Below are positions 26,066-35,900 of a stretch of 53,765 nt of DNA, one piece after another (positions within the stretch are counted from its first letter, which is position 1; each line of letters starts with the position of its first letter). Below the pieces are notes generated by a model. The model worked only from the letters and a program-made list of their open reading frames with translations. It was not told the origin of the DNA and did no database searches. Made by a program: the position numbers and the translations under genes. The stretch is from DASRBN01 sp035294305. Its GTDB lineage: Bacteria > Chloroflexota > Ktedonobacteria > Ktedonobacterales > Ktedonobacteraceae. Location of the stretch: contig DATGLD010000052.1 of NCBI GenBank assembly GCA_035294305.1, positions 1-53,765 of the forward strand, given 5' to 3'.

Positions 26066-26686
26066 ATGTATATCCCCAAAGCCTTCCGCGAAGATGACCT
26101 TGAAAAGCTGCACAAGTTCATGCAAGAAAACAGCTTTGCCGCCCTCGTGACGCAGCGGGATGGTGTGCCTGTCGCAACCCACCTGCCTTTTCTGCTGGAT
26201 ACAGAACGCGGTCCTTTGGGCGCCTTGATGGCGCATATGGCGCGTGCCAACGATCAATGGCGAACGTTCACCAATGAGCAAGAAGTGCTGGTGATTTTTC
26301 AGGGGCCACATGCCTACATCTCGCCTTCCTGGTATGAGGTTGAACTGAGCGTACCGACCTGGAACTATGCAGCCGTACATGCCTATGGTATCCCAAGAAT
26401 TATTGATGACAGAGCGGCATTATATGATCTCTTGAAAGCCCTCATCCAGAGGCACGAGGCCCGGTTTGAGAAGCCCTGGGGTTTCCAGTTGCCGGAAGAT
26501 TACCTGCAAAAAATGATGCAGGGTATCGCCGGCTTTGAAATCCAGATTACGCGCCTGGAGGGTAAATTCAAAATGAGCCAGAATCGCTCTGCCAGCGAGC
26601 AACAACGGGTGATAGCTGCTTTGAGAGAAAGTCAGGATATATCCAACGTGCAGGTGGCAGAATTAATGAGCGAAATTTCTGGCTAA
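26066..26686 (+). CDS. paiB: PaiB-like FMN-binding regulator
   Basis: The 206 residues match the PaiB family: MYIPKAFREDDLEKLHKFMQENSFAALVT at the start, HLPFLLD, FQGPHAYISPSWY, VPTWNYAAVHAYG and the C-terminal GIAGFEIQITRLEGKFKMSQNR. In Bacillus PaiB is a transcriptional repressor of sporulation and protease genes; the fold is a split-barrel flavoprotein. AGGAGG is upstream. It is co-transcribed with the DinB-like gene and convergent with a PPOX gene. Confidence 0.88.
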   Translation: MYIPKAFREDDLEKLHKFMQENSFAALVTQRDGVPVATHLPFLLDTERGPLGALMAHMARANDQWRTFTNEQEVLVIFQGPHAYISPSWYEVELSVPTWNYAAVHAYGIPRIIDDRAALYDLLKALIQRHEARFEKPWGFQLPEDYLQKMMQGIAGFEIQITRLEGKFKMSQNRSASEQQRVIAALRESQDISNVQVAELMSEISG

Positions 26687-26694
26687 TTCTACTC

Positions 26695-27135
26695 TCAAAT
26701 ATTGCCCCAAGATACGATGCTCTCCGGCGTGATCGCGATCACCGTACTCGCTTCCAGCTTCATTGTCCTGTATTGCACGTAGCGGTCACGTAAGAGGCGC
26801 ACCGCCTCTGCGTGACCCATGTCTTCCGGCGCAATCAACTCCGCGTGTCCATGCACGAGCACATAGCCCAGCCGCGTCCAATCCGCGTCATCGTAGTGAT
26901 CGATCAGCAGCGAGGCCTCGTGCCGCGCGATGATGTTGCGCACGCGGCGTAGCCTGCTCTCGTCCACGCGCTTGGGTTTCTCATCCAGCGGCGTGTAAAA
27001 GCGCCTGCCGTCAAAGGCATAGCACACGGGTACAACATGTGGATGGCCCCCGGCATCGGCGGTGGCCAGCCGCGCGACCTTGTGCGCCTGCACGAAAGCC
27101 GTTTCAGCTTCTGTCAGGGTAGTGCGTCCGGGCAT
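26695..27135 (-). CDS. PPOX-class F420/FMN-dependent oxidoreductase
   Basis: A 146-residue split-barrel protein with the N-terminal VARLATADAGGHPHVVPVCYAFDGRRFYTPLDEKPKR and YVLVHGHAELI, characteristic of the Rv0121-type PPOX class of probable F420-dependent enzymes. It would bind a deazaflavin or flavin and reduce an unknown substrate. The neighbour PaiB has the same fold. AAGGAGAT lies upstream of the ATG. Confidence 0.85.
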   Translation of the reverse strand: MPGRTTLTEAETAFVQAHKVARLATADAGGHPHVVPVCYAFDGRRFYTPLDEKPKRVDESRLRRVRNIIARHEASLLIDHYDDADWTRLGYVLVHGHAELIAPEDMGHAEAVRLLRDRYVQYRTMKLEASTVIAITPESIVSWGNI

Positions 27136-27253
27136 GACGATATCTCCTTCGGTAGGATACTTCCTTGTAACGATGGGTGCTTTTGAAAGACTTCATCTCG
27201 GCAAACATGTGGTAGTATATCTCTTGAATACTTCGTGCTCAGGAAAGGAAACG

Positions 27254-28510
27254 ATGGTTATGTCTCCCGAGTCTCCCAGGTCTCAAAGCAACATCAAACT
27301 GTACGGTACCAACTGGTGCAGCGATTGCAAGCGCAGCAAAAAATTTCTGGGCGAACAACGCGTCCACTATGATTTTATCAACATTGAGGAAGATAAAGAA
27401 GGTCAGGCTTTTGTGCAGCAGGTGCAGAACGGCGGCCTGACCATTCCCACCATTGTTTTCGGCGATGGCTCGATTCTCATCGAGCCAACCAATGCCGAAC
27501 TGGCAACGAAATTGGGGCTTGAAACACGTGCGAAATGTGAATTCTATGACTTGATTACCGTAGGTGGTGGTCCCACTGCGCTTACTGCCGCTATCTATGC
27601 CGCGCGCGACGGTTTCGATGTGCTGGTTATCGAGCGCAGCGGCCTGGGTGGTCAGGCCGGCATCACCGAACGCCTGGATAATTACCCCGGCTTTCCTGAG
27701 GGCGTCACGGGAGCCGAGTTCGCCGAACGCATCATTGAGCAGGCCAGGCGCTATGGCGTGGAGTTGCTTTCGGCGCAGAACGTGGTGCAGGTCGGTAACG
27801 ACATGGATGCGCATTTTGTCACCACCGAATCCGGCCACACCTATCGTGCCAACGCTGTCTTGCTCGCCACGGGGTCAACCTACAAGCGTCTCGGTGTGCC
27901 GGGTGAGGATGACTACATCGGCGCGGGCGTACATTTCTGCGCGACCTGCGACGGCCCATTTTACAAAGGACGCGAAGTAGCCGTGATTGGTGGCGGCAAC
28001 AGCGCCGTCGAAGAAGCCGCATTCCTGACGCGCTTCTGTCCGAAAGTCACCATTCTAGCACGCGGTTCCCAGTTGTCTGCCAACAAGATCGCGGTGGATA
28101 AAGCGCTCACGTCGCCTGAAATGGAGGTGCGCTTTAATACTGAGGTGATCGAGTTCAAGGGCGAAAATAATCACCTGACAACCATCGTGACCAGAAACAA
28201 GCAGACGGGTGAGATACAGGAACTACATGTTCCGGGCGCCTTCGTCTTTATCGGCTTATCACCGAACAGCGAACCATTTCAGGATGTCGCCAGGCTCGAT
28301 AGCCAGGGTTTCATTCTGACCGGTATCGATTTCCAGACCAGTACGGAGGGCATTTTTGCCGCCGGCGATGTGCGTTCGGGCAGCACCAAGCAGCTTGTCA
28401 GCGCGGCCGGCGAGGGTGCCGCGGCTGCGCTTGCCATCCGCGAGCATCTGAAAGGACACGATGCGCGGTCAATGGAGGCCGCACTTGCAGGAAATATGGT
28501 CTCTTCGTAG
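27254..28510 (+). CDS. Glutaredoxin-thioredoxin reductase fusion
   Basis: I start it at ATG 27254 (AAAGGA upstream); the longer frame reads through the antisense of the PPOX gene. Residues 12-90 form a glutaredoxin/thioredoxin fold with active site Cys22-Ser-Asp-Cys25 (TNWCSDCKRS) and the cis-Pro in TIPTIVF. From about 98 a complete thioredoxin reductase follows: FAD motif VGGGPTALTAA, redox pair Cys229-Ala-Thr-Cys232, NADPH motif VIGGGNSAVEEA, and C-terminal GIFAAGDVRSG. The fusion would pass electrons from NADPH through the reductase disulfide to its own Grx-like domain, making a self-contained disulfide reductase, as in AhpF-like or mycobacterial TrxR-Trx fusions but with the donor domain at the N-terminus. 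Confidence 0.9.
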   Translation: MVMSPESPRSQSNIKLYGTNWCSDCKRSKKFLGEQRVHYDFINIEEDKEGQAFVQQVQNGGLTIPTIVFGDGSILIEPTNAELATKLGLETRAKCEFYDLITVGGGPTALTAAIYAARDGFDVLVIERSGLGGQAGITERLDNYPGFPEGVTGAEFAERIIEQARRYGVELLSAQNVVQVGNDMDAHFVTTESGHTYRANAVLLATGSTYKRLGVPGEDDYIGAGVHFCATCDGPFYKGREVAVIGGGNSAVEEAAFLTRFCPKVTILARGSQLSANKIAVDKALTSPEMEVRFNTEVIEFKGENNHLTTIVTRNKQTGEIQELHVPGAFVFIGLSPNSEPFQDVARLDSQGFILTGIDFQTSTEGIFAAGDVRSGSTKQLVSAAGEGAAAALAIREHLKGHDARSMEAALAGNMVSS

Positions 28511-28528
28511 GGCATATGACGCGAGACC

Positions 28529-29025
28529 TTACGCTGGCTTGTTATCATTCTCTTCCGGCGGGAATATGATATCCTCATAGACTGAGGCAACCGGAAACCG
28601 GACTCCTACACTTGCCAGTTCGACCTCATCGTCGTCTTCAAAGACATGATAGGTCCAGCGCGTATTTTTCTCGCGCCTGTAGAGTTCTACCGGTGGATAC
28701 TGGTAGTTAATCAGCGTGTATTCCTGTACTATTGGACATTGCCGGTAACAGGCCAGTTTTCGCCTGCGATCTGTCGCTTCTGTGCTGGGGGATAACACTT
28801 CCACAATCAGGCGTGGAAATTGCACGATATCGACACGTCCCCTATCCTGGGCATCGCAGCTCACTGAAGCATCAGGATAGGAGTAAGGTGTCTCGGAAAT
28901 ACGCGCCCGGCGTCCGTAGTAAATACACGGCAGGGACTACCATGCAGCGAATTACGCAGGAACAAGGGCTCTGGGAAATGAGAGGCGCCTCTTATGGAAA
29001 CCCGCTCCTCCACGTCACAAGGCCT
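28529..29025 (-). pseudogene. Uma2-family endonuclease-like gene, frameshifted
   Basis: Frame one (28529 to about 28905) gives RISETPYSYPDASVSCD, LIVEVLSPSTEATDRRRKL and VELYRREK, the C-terminal two thirds of a Uma2 (DUF820) PD-(D/E)XK-like protein. Frame two upstream (about 28905-29025) gives LRNSLHGSPCRVFTTDA, the expected preceding segment. The halves lie in different frames, meeting near 28905, and no good start or intact N-terminus remains. This is a decayed copy. The GTG at 28864 could still start a 111-residue fragment. Confidence 0.75.
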
Positions 29026-29080
29026 TCATTGTTGAACTGGAGCGGCGAGTCTCCACAAGAGGTCCCTCTGCTTCATCTGC

Positions 29081-30037
29081 CTACAACAACCCCTTACTTT
29101 GCAGGAAAGCCATTGCCACCTGCTTGATGGCCTCGCTCTTGGAAATGCCAGAAGCAGTCTTCGTCGAAACCTGCTGCTGCAACATGATGCTCACATCCGT
29201 GGTCAGGTCGGGTGCCAGCGGGTTGAGCGCGGTAGCGATTTTAGGATCGGCTTTCAACACCGAGTCGCGCACGATAGGCGCGGGATGGAATTCGGGGAAT
29301 CCATGCTTATCATCTTGCAGGAAGATGAAGTTTTGTGACGTCACCGAGCCATCAGTTGTATAGCATTCCGTCACATCGGCTGCCCCGCTTTTGACGGCCG
29401 CGAAGCCAATTGAGTAGTCAACTTTCTTCACTGCTTTAAAGCTGCTTGAGCCGAAGCCATAGGTAGCCTTGAGATCGTCAAAGAATGGAATGCCATCGCT
29501 TTGCGTTGCCAGGGTCAACTGCGGTACTTTGGGAGCTAGTTGCGAAAGGGTAGTGACCCCAAGCTGCTGAGATCGGGCCTGAGAGGTGCAGAGTGCGTAC
29601 CCATCGTTCAATGGGGCGTAATCAAGCCAGGTGATGTGATACTTCTGCTCGAAGCCCTGCTTCACCGCCTGGTAATCCTTATCTGGATTGAACGATGACT
29701 GGACGCCCAGCAGGTTCAGTCCTGTAGCGGTAAACTCCGGGTAGAGATCAATCGCACCGCTCTGTATGGCGGCGAACACGGTTGGTGTCTGCCCGAGGGC
29801 CAGTTTGGAATTAACAGTATAACCTGCTTTCTGAAGCAGCAGAATATACATCTCACCGAGCAGTTGAGCTTCTGTATCCAGTTTGCTCCCAACCGTTATC
29901 GGGACTGATGAATTGCTACTACTGCCACTTCCAGATCCAGAATTTGAGCTGTTTCCACACGCTGCCAGTGTGAACATAAGCACGAGCGCGAGCAGCACCA
30001 GGGACTTTGCTCGTAAAGAACGCCTGAGAAGAGCCAT
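29081..30037 (-). CDS. opuCC: Osmoprotectant ABC transporter substrate-binding lipoprotein
   Basis: The ATG at 30037 follows AAGGAGG. The 318 residues start with a lipoprotein signal ending in LAAC, a Ser/Gly linker, then an OpuAC/OpuC-type binding domain (ITVGSKLDTEAQLLGEMYILLLQKAGY, DLYPEFTATGLNLL, GSAADVTECYTTDG). It delivers glycine betaine, choline or related compounds to the permease pair. Last gene of a four-gene minus-strand operon (ATPase, permease, permease, binding protein). Gene symbols follow the Bacillus order; substrate is inferred from family only. Confidence 0.85.
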   Translation of the reverse strand: MALLRRSLRAKSLVLLALVLMFTLAACGNSSNSGSGSGSSSNSSVPITVGSKLDTEAQLLGEMYILLLQKAGYTVNSKLALGQTPTVFAAIQSGAIDLYPEFTATGLNLLGVQSSFNPDKDYQAVKQGFEQKYHITWLDYAPLNDGYALCTSQARSQQLGVTTLSQLAPKVPQLTLATQSDGIPFFDDLKATYGFGSSSFKAVKKVDYSIGFAAVKSGAADVTECYTTDGSVTSQNFIFLQDDKHGFPEFHPAPIVRDSVLKADPKIATALNPLAPDLTTDVSIMLQQQVSTKTASGISKSEAIKQVAMAFLQSKGLL

Positions 30038-30085
30038 TTCTTCCTCCTTAAAGTTACGAAAAAACATACAAGAAACAATTATTGT

Positions 30086-30748
30086 TTATGTTCCGGCTGT
30101 TGCCGCCTGCGCCTGCACTTTAAGGCCTTCAGGAGTCAGGATGCGCTGCAGCCAACTCATAAATACCTCTATCAATATGGCCAGCACAGCCACCGAGACT
30201 GCGCCAACGATGAGTTCGGTGTAGTTGAAAAGGTTTATGCCCTCGACAATATAGTCTCCATAGCCGCCTGCGCCAATGAAAGCTGCCAGCGTTGCCGTAG
30301 CGACAATCTGGACTGCCGAGGTGCGGATGCCTGCCGCAACAACTGGCAGGACGATGGGGGCCTGGATGCGAGTGGCAATCTGCAATCTCGTCATTCCCAT
30401 TCCCCTGGCGGCATCAATCATCGCCGGATCGACACCACGAATGCCGGTATAGGTGTTGAGCAAGATGGGTGGAATCCCCAGTATGATCAACGCGATGACA
30501 GAGGGCTCAAAACCAAGACCAAATAGTGGCACAAAGGCTATCAGAACCGCGATAATAGGAATTGCGCGCATCAGGCCGCTCAAGTTGACCGCAATGAAGG
30601 AGAGGAAAGGATTGCGGGAAACAGCGGCTCCAAGTAACACGCCTATGAGAATTGCCACTGCAATGGAAAAGCCGCACAGTTTGATATATTCAATGGTCTC
30701 TCCCAAGTAGTTATTCTGTGGATTCGTAATGAAGTTGATATAATCCAT
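30086..30748 (-). CDS. opuCD: Osmoprotectant ABC transporter permease, second subunit
   Basis: The 220 residues carry about five membrane helices and the EAA-like cytoplasmic loop GVDPAMIDAARGMGMTRLQIATRIQAPI, which docks on the ATPase. AAAGGAG lies upstream. It is the second of two related permeases and probably forms a heterodimer with the product of the upstream gene, 18 bp away. Confidence 0.87.
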   Translation of the reverse strand: MDYINFITNPQNNYLGETIEYIKLCGFSIAVAILIGVLLGAAVSRNPFLSFIAVNLSGLMRAIPIIAVLIAFVPLFGLGFEPSVIALIILGIPPILLNTYTGIRGVDPAMIDAARGMGMTRLQIATRIQAPIVLPVVAAGIRTSAVQIVATATLAAFIGAGGYGDYIVEGINLFNYTELIVGAVSVAVLAILIEVFMSWLQRILTPEGLKVQAQAATAGT

Positions 30749-30766
30749 CTTGCCTGGCTCTCCTTT

Positions 30767-31432
30767 CTACGCAACAGACAGCGCGCCTCGCCCCCGATTA
30801 AGCGCCGTTTGCAAGCCCAGCAACAGCAGATCAGCAGCAATCGCGAAGAAAGCTATCAAAATAGCTCCTCCGAAAACCGTATTGAGGTCGCCCGCTGCGC
30901 CTGTAGCAAGGCTCTGAAAAATCAAATCCCCCAGGCTCCTCTGTCCTACCAGCGATGCCAATGTCGCTATACCTATGGTGGTCACCGTCGCGATGCGCAC
31001 TCCCGCCACAATCACAGGCAGTGCTAATGGAAGTGTCACGCGGAAAAGTACCTGCCAGGGCTTCATACCCATTGCTCGTCCTACTTCAAGCAGCAGGGGA
31101 TCAACACCGTTTACGCCAGCCGCGGTGTTACGGATCAATGCAAGCTGGTTATAGAGCACCAGGGGAATAATAGCAGTTGCGGGTGTCAATTTCGTAATTG
31201 GGATGAGCAGTGCAAAAGCTGCCAGGCTGGGGATGGTATACAATATGCCCGATGTCGTTACTACCGGAAGATAGAGCCGACGATAGCGCGCTACCACTAT
31301 GCCAAGTGGAATAGCGATGATGAGCGAGATGAGCATGACAATTACAACCAGTTCAAGGTGCGCAAGAAACAGGTTCGGTATGCTTTCTGGATCGCTCAAA
31401 TCGTAGTTGGCGGGCTGCAGGATAAAATTCAT
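30767..31432 (-). CDS. opuCB: Osmoprotectant ABC transporter permease, first subunit
   Basis: A 221-residue BPD-type inner-membrane permease with the loop GVDPLLLEVGRAMGMKPWQVLFRVTLPLALP and TTIGIATLASLVGQRSLGDLIF, typical of OpuCB/ProW. It follows the ATPase gene after 121 bp holding hairpins that might slow transcription. It pairs with the downstream permease. Confidence 0.87.
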   Translation of the reverse strand: MNFILQPANYDLSDPESIPNLFLAHLELVVIVMLISLIIAIPLGIVVARYRRLYLPVVTTSGILYTIPSLAAFALLIPITKLTPATAIIPLVLYNQLALIRNTAAGVNGVDPLLLEVGRAMGMKPWQVLFRVTLPLALPVIVAGVRIATVTTIGIATLASLVGQRSLGDLIFQSLATGAAGDLNTVFGGAILIAFFAIAADLLLLGLQTALNRGRGALSVA

Positions 31433-31533
31433 ACAATCCCTCGTATTCTAAACGCGTTCGTGAGGCGCAATATCTCTCATTTCTATGCGACGTGGGACGC
31501 GATAAATCTGGTCCCCACGCGGCTGTCCACAAG

Positions 31534-31549
31534 GCGCCTCTAGAGGCGC
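31534..31549. other. Perfect 16-bp palindrome between opu ATPase and permease genes
   Basis: GCGCCTCT is directly followed by its complement, without loop. A second, weaker stem (CGTGGG/CCCACG, about 31488-31530) lies beside it. No clear T-tract, so the role may be mRNA processing or stability rather than termination. Confidence 0.45.
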
Positions 31550-31553
31550 TGTC

Positions 31554-32564
31554 CTATATCGTTGTCTCTTCCAGAGTCGTTTGATTAGTTTGCGTCTTCG
31601 TGATTTCCCGGTTGATGCTGGCGAGGGTGATGTATCCGAGAGGTATATCTGAGTCTTTATCTTGAACGGTAAGGGCGGGGGCATTGGTTTCGAGGAGTTT
31701 CAACATAGCTTGCAGAAGCGTGGCATCTGAAGAACTTGTCGGAATGCCTCCCCAATGCGCCGAAGACACGGCCTCTGGTTCATTATCCAAAGCATCTGTA
31801 ACAGGTAGGTACTCAAGCTGGCGCAGAATACTATCCGCTCCTACCAGTTTGCGCACAAATTCGTTGGCGGGATGCGCAAGTAGTTCGACGGGTGTGCCAA
31901 GCTGCATCAAATTACCCTCATTAAGAACAGCGATCATATTGCCCAGTTTGAATGCCTCTTGAATATCGTGCGAGACGAACAGGATTGTTTTACGCACATC
32001 GCGCTGGATGCGCAACAATTCATCCTGCATGCGTTCGCGCGTGATGGCATCGAGCGCTCCAAAGGGTTCATCCATGAGCAAGATGCCGGGGTCGGTTGCC
32101 AGGGCACGCGCCAGACCAACGCGTTGTTGTTGGCCGCCTGAAAGCTGGCGCGGAAAACGCCTGCGATATTCAGCCGGTGGCAGACCAACCAGATCCAACA
32201 ACTCATCAACGCGCTTGTTGAGGCGCCCCTTCGTCCAGCCACCCGCGATTTCAGCGGTCACCCGAATATTCTCCGCGATGTTCATATGGGGAAATAGACC
32301 GACCTGCTGGATGACATATCCGATGCGGCGTCGCAGCTCGATAGGATTTTCCTCCAGCACGTTTTTACCATCGATGATAATTTCACCCGCAGTGGGTTCA
32401 ATCAGGCGGTTGACCATCCGCAACAGCGTCGTTTTGCCTGATCCCGAAGTGCCAACCAGCATACATGTCTTACCTTCCGGCACCTCAAAGCTTACCTTAT
32501 CGACGGCAGGCTTACTGGTTCCCTTAAACTGCTTGGTGATTTCGCGGAACACGATCTTTGCCAT
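31554..32564 (-). CDS. opuCA: Osmoprotectant ABC transporter ATPase
   Basis: The ATG at 32564 follows AAGGAG. The 336 residues contain Walker A GTSGSGKTT, Q-loop, signature LSGGQQQR, Walker B ILLMDEPFGALD and switch His in FVSHD. The tail (about 245-336) is a degenerate CBS-like regulatory region (QDKDSDIPLGYITLASIN), which in OpuA-type importers senses ionic strength. It energises the two permeases encoded downstream. First gene of the operon. Confidence 0.9.
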   Translation of the reverse strand: MAKIVFREITKQFKGTSKPAVDKVSFEVPEGKTCMLVGTSGSGKTTLLRMVNRLIEPTAGEIIIDGKNVLEENPIELRRRIGYVIQQVGLFPHMNIAENIRVTAEIAGGWTKGRLNKRVDELLDLVGLPPAEYRRRFPRQLSGGQQQRVGLARALATDPGILLMDEPFGALDAITRERMQDELLRIQRDVRKTILFVSHDIQEAFKLGNMIAVLNEGNLMQLGTPVELLAHPANEFVRKLVGADSILRQLEYLPVTDALDNEPEAVSSAHWGGIPTSSSDATLLQAMLKLLETNAPALTVQDKDSDIPLGYITLASINREITKTQTNQTTLEETTI

Positions 32565-32975
32565 GCCGTTGAACTCCTTGATACTCAACCATTAAAAATA
32601 ACGCTTTGCTTACAAAACACATAAAGAGATTATATGAGATATGGTTCGTTATTGCCAGGGTTAAACAAAACTTTGGGAATCACACTGAGGCTTCCTGTAG
32701 GGACAGCGCCAGGCGCCTGGCGCTGTCCCTACTTTTCCGTCCTCATGTATACGTACTACGTTGCATTCCAGTTCAATTTCGCAAAAACAGCAACCAACCA
32801 TCTTGGGATTAGAACAAATTGTCCTGCCGTATAATTCCCTGTGGCAGGCTGGAAATCGGAGATATGAAGTGGTGATCCACCTGGGGGCGCGATCATGCAT
32901 CATGAGGAAAGTCTGTGGTAATCCATGCGGGCCGATCAAGCGGCGGTGGGTACGGTATGCCTGTCCCCTACGGGT
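32565..32975. other. Intergenic region, 411 bp, with a palindrome
   Basis: No supported gene. It holds the opu promoter region (genes read leftward) and the 36-bp perfect palindrome at 32697-32732. The kinase to the right also reads leftward, so its terminator must be here or in the palindrome. Confidence 0.55.
32697..32732. repeat. Perfect 36-bp palindrome
   Basis: Arms of 18 bases (GTAGGGACAGCGCCAGGC and complement) without loop. It shares the central CCAGGCGCCTGG with the palindrome at 15175-15236, and the outer CTGTAGGGACAGC with 25346-25358. On the plus strand it is followed by TTTTCC, so a terminator function is possible. Confidence 0.85.
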
Positions 32976-35900
32976 CTAGTTGCCCGCATCAGTGGATGTG
33001 AGAGGAAGTCGCACAATAAATGTGGATCCGGCGCCCTCCTGGCTTGTAGCTTCAATGGTGCCATCGTGGTGTTCGATGATCTGGCGCGCGCTCGCCAGGC
33101 CGAGCCCGGTGCCCTCTATTCTTCCGACCACATTGCTGCCACGGTGGAAACGGTCGAAGATAAAAGGCAAGTCCTTTGCCGGAATGCCTATTCCCTGATC
33201 GCGAACCTTTAACACTGCCCAGGAAGTAGCTTCGTCATCCTCTCGCATCATTTCGATAACAATCTCACTCCCGTCAGGGCTGTATTTGACTGCGTTCGAG
33301 ATAAGATTACTGATAACTCGTTCCAGGCGTGATGCATCCCAGTGTCCGACCAGTTGTGGGGCACCAGTGGAAATACGAAAATTGTGCTCTCCCGTCGTTT
33401 GCGCGAATGTCGTCACTATCTGATGAGTAAGGGCCACCAGGTCGGTTTCTTTTTTGTCGAGTTCAAGCGGTTTCCCTATATGTAAGGATGCGAGGTCAAG
33501 TAGCTCATTTATGAGCGCTGTCATTCTGGACGCCGTCGAGTCGATTCGACTTAAACCACTCAAAAGCTGCTGCGCTTCCCTCTCCACGTTCGCAGGTTTT
33601 AAACGCTGGGCGCTACGTCGCAGCAATTGCGCGTATCCCTTGATCGTTGCCACGGGATTTTTGAGGTCATGAGAGACAATAGAGAACAGTTCTTCACGAG
33701 CGCGAATGGTCTCCTGGCGCAGGCGCGCCATCTCAAGATGCGTACTGACGCGAGCTAACAACTCGCGGGCAGAAAAGGGCTTCACCAGGTAATCGTCTGC
33801 ACCCGATTCCAATCCCTCCACTGTCGATTCCTCACCTGCGCGGGCAGAAAGCAAGATGATGGGAATAGAACTGGTGCGCGGATTGCTGCGTAACGCCCGC
33901 ACCAACTGGAAGCCATCCAGCCCTGGCATCATCACGTCACTGAGCACAAGATCGGGCAAATGTTCCTGGGCAGCCTTCAGCGCAGCCGCGCCATCTGGCA
34001 CCGCCTCTACCGCCCAGCGGGAACCCAATATGCGCCGTAAATAGTCGCGCATATCGGCGTTATCATCTGCGAGCAAAATGTGCATTTCCCGCTGTTGCTC
34101 TGCTCCTTTCCCGCTGGTCTCCTGCCGCGCTGTATTATCCACCTGTCGGGGCCGCTTCTTCGCGCCCACCGCCGCTTGATCGGCCTCCGTGCTCTCCGGT
34201 AACCATCTCATCGCCTCTTCGATATAGGGAGCCACACCAACAGCCGTAGATTGTAATGTGCGCTCAGTTCCAATACGTTCAGCAGGCAGATGAGCCTTTC
34301 CTCGTGGGATGGACACGACAAAACTCGTTCCCTTGCCTACAGTGCTACGTACCTGCACTGTCCCACCATGCAACTGCGCAAGCTCCTGCACAAGTGCCAG
34401 GCCGATCCCTGACCCCTCGTGTGTGCGAGCTCGTATATCTCGCGCCCGGTAAAAACGCTCGAAAATATGCGGAAGAGCATCAGGTGCAATACCCACTCCG
34501 GTATCGCTTACCTCAAGCTCCACATGCTTATCGAGCGAACGGAGTTCCACCCGAATGCCGCCTTCCAGTGTGAATTTAAACGCGTTTGAGAGCAGATTGA
34601 GAATGATCTTTTCCCACATCTCGCGATCAACGTAAACCAGCTCAGGCAGCGCCGGACAGATTACCTCGTAGTACAACCCCGCCTTCTCGATAGCCGAACT
34701 AAACGAACTGGCCAGCTCACGCGTATAGGAAGCAAGGTCAACGGGTTCATAGGTGGCCTGGACGCGCCTGGCCTCGCTGCGAGAAAAATCAAGCAGCGTA
34801 TTTACCAGCTTGAGCAGGCGTAAAGCATTGCGCCATACAATCTCAAGACGTTCCTTTTGCTCTGCCGGGAGTGTGTGAGTGTTATCCGCAAGCGCATCTT
34901 CAACGGGTCCGAGTAGCAACGTCAGCGGCGTGCGAAATTCGTGGCTAACGCTGCTGAAAAAAGCCGTCTTGGCCGCATCTAATTCGGCCAGCGCCTCGGC
35001 CCGTTCACGCGCCTCCTGATACGCGCGAGCGCTGGCTATAGCCGTCGCAATCTGCCCGGCGACCAGTTCAAAAAAACCGCGATACTGCTCGTCAAGCATT
35101 CGCATGGCACTGATGCCCGTAACAAGCAATCCATAAGGGGTATTCTGCCCTGGCCGGGTCACAGGCAGGACCATCGCCGAATAGGGCCGCATCTCAGGCA
35201 GTATAGATCCCTGGGCCAGCAATTCCAGTTTGCCATACCGTTCATCCAGCCCGTCTATCAATTCAGCTTTGCCTGTCCGGGCCACCTGTTCAAAAATAGT
35301 ACGCCATTGCTCAGTATGCTTATGCAGGCCGGTTATATCAATAGTGGAAGGCACGATGGATGTGTCTGATTCCAAACCTGCCGTACACACCAGCCGGGCG
35401 TGCTTTCCACCGCCGTCAAACAAGTACAACAGCGCGAAAGGAACATCGGCCGGATTGCTAGATAAGGTTCTAGCAGCAATCAAGCAAACCTCTTCATCTG
35501 TCTTTGCACCCGCCGTACTCGCCGCAAGCTCGCGCAGCGTCCGCAGGCGCCTTTCTCCCAGCACCTGTTGTGTCGTCTCGGTCACTGCCGTAAAAACGCC
35601 GCCAATACCACCAGTTTCATCGCGAATTGGGCTGTAGGAGAAAGTGAAGTAGCATTCTTCAACGTAACCGTTGCGGTCAAGAGGCAGTAACTGATTCTCT
35701 GACCATGTGGCCTGCCCCCTCGTTAGAACACCCTCCAGCATGGGCCCAATGATATCCCATATCTCCGGCCAGCATTCACGACCTTTCTGCCCCATCGCCT
35801 TCGGATGTTTAGTAGCCCCCAGCATCGGCCTGTACGCATCATTGTAAAGCATCACAAGCTCCGGCCCCCACCAGATCAGCATAGGAAAATACGATGCCAG

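Noticed and set aside
27062..27253. N-terminal extension of the Grx-TrxR fusion
   Set aside because: It is the antisense of the PPOX gene; the Grx domain starts properly after ATG 27254.
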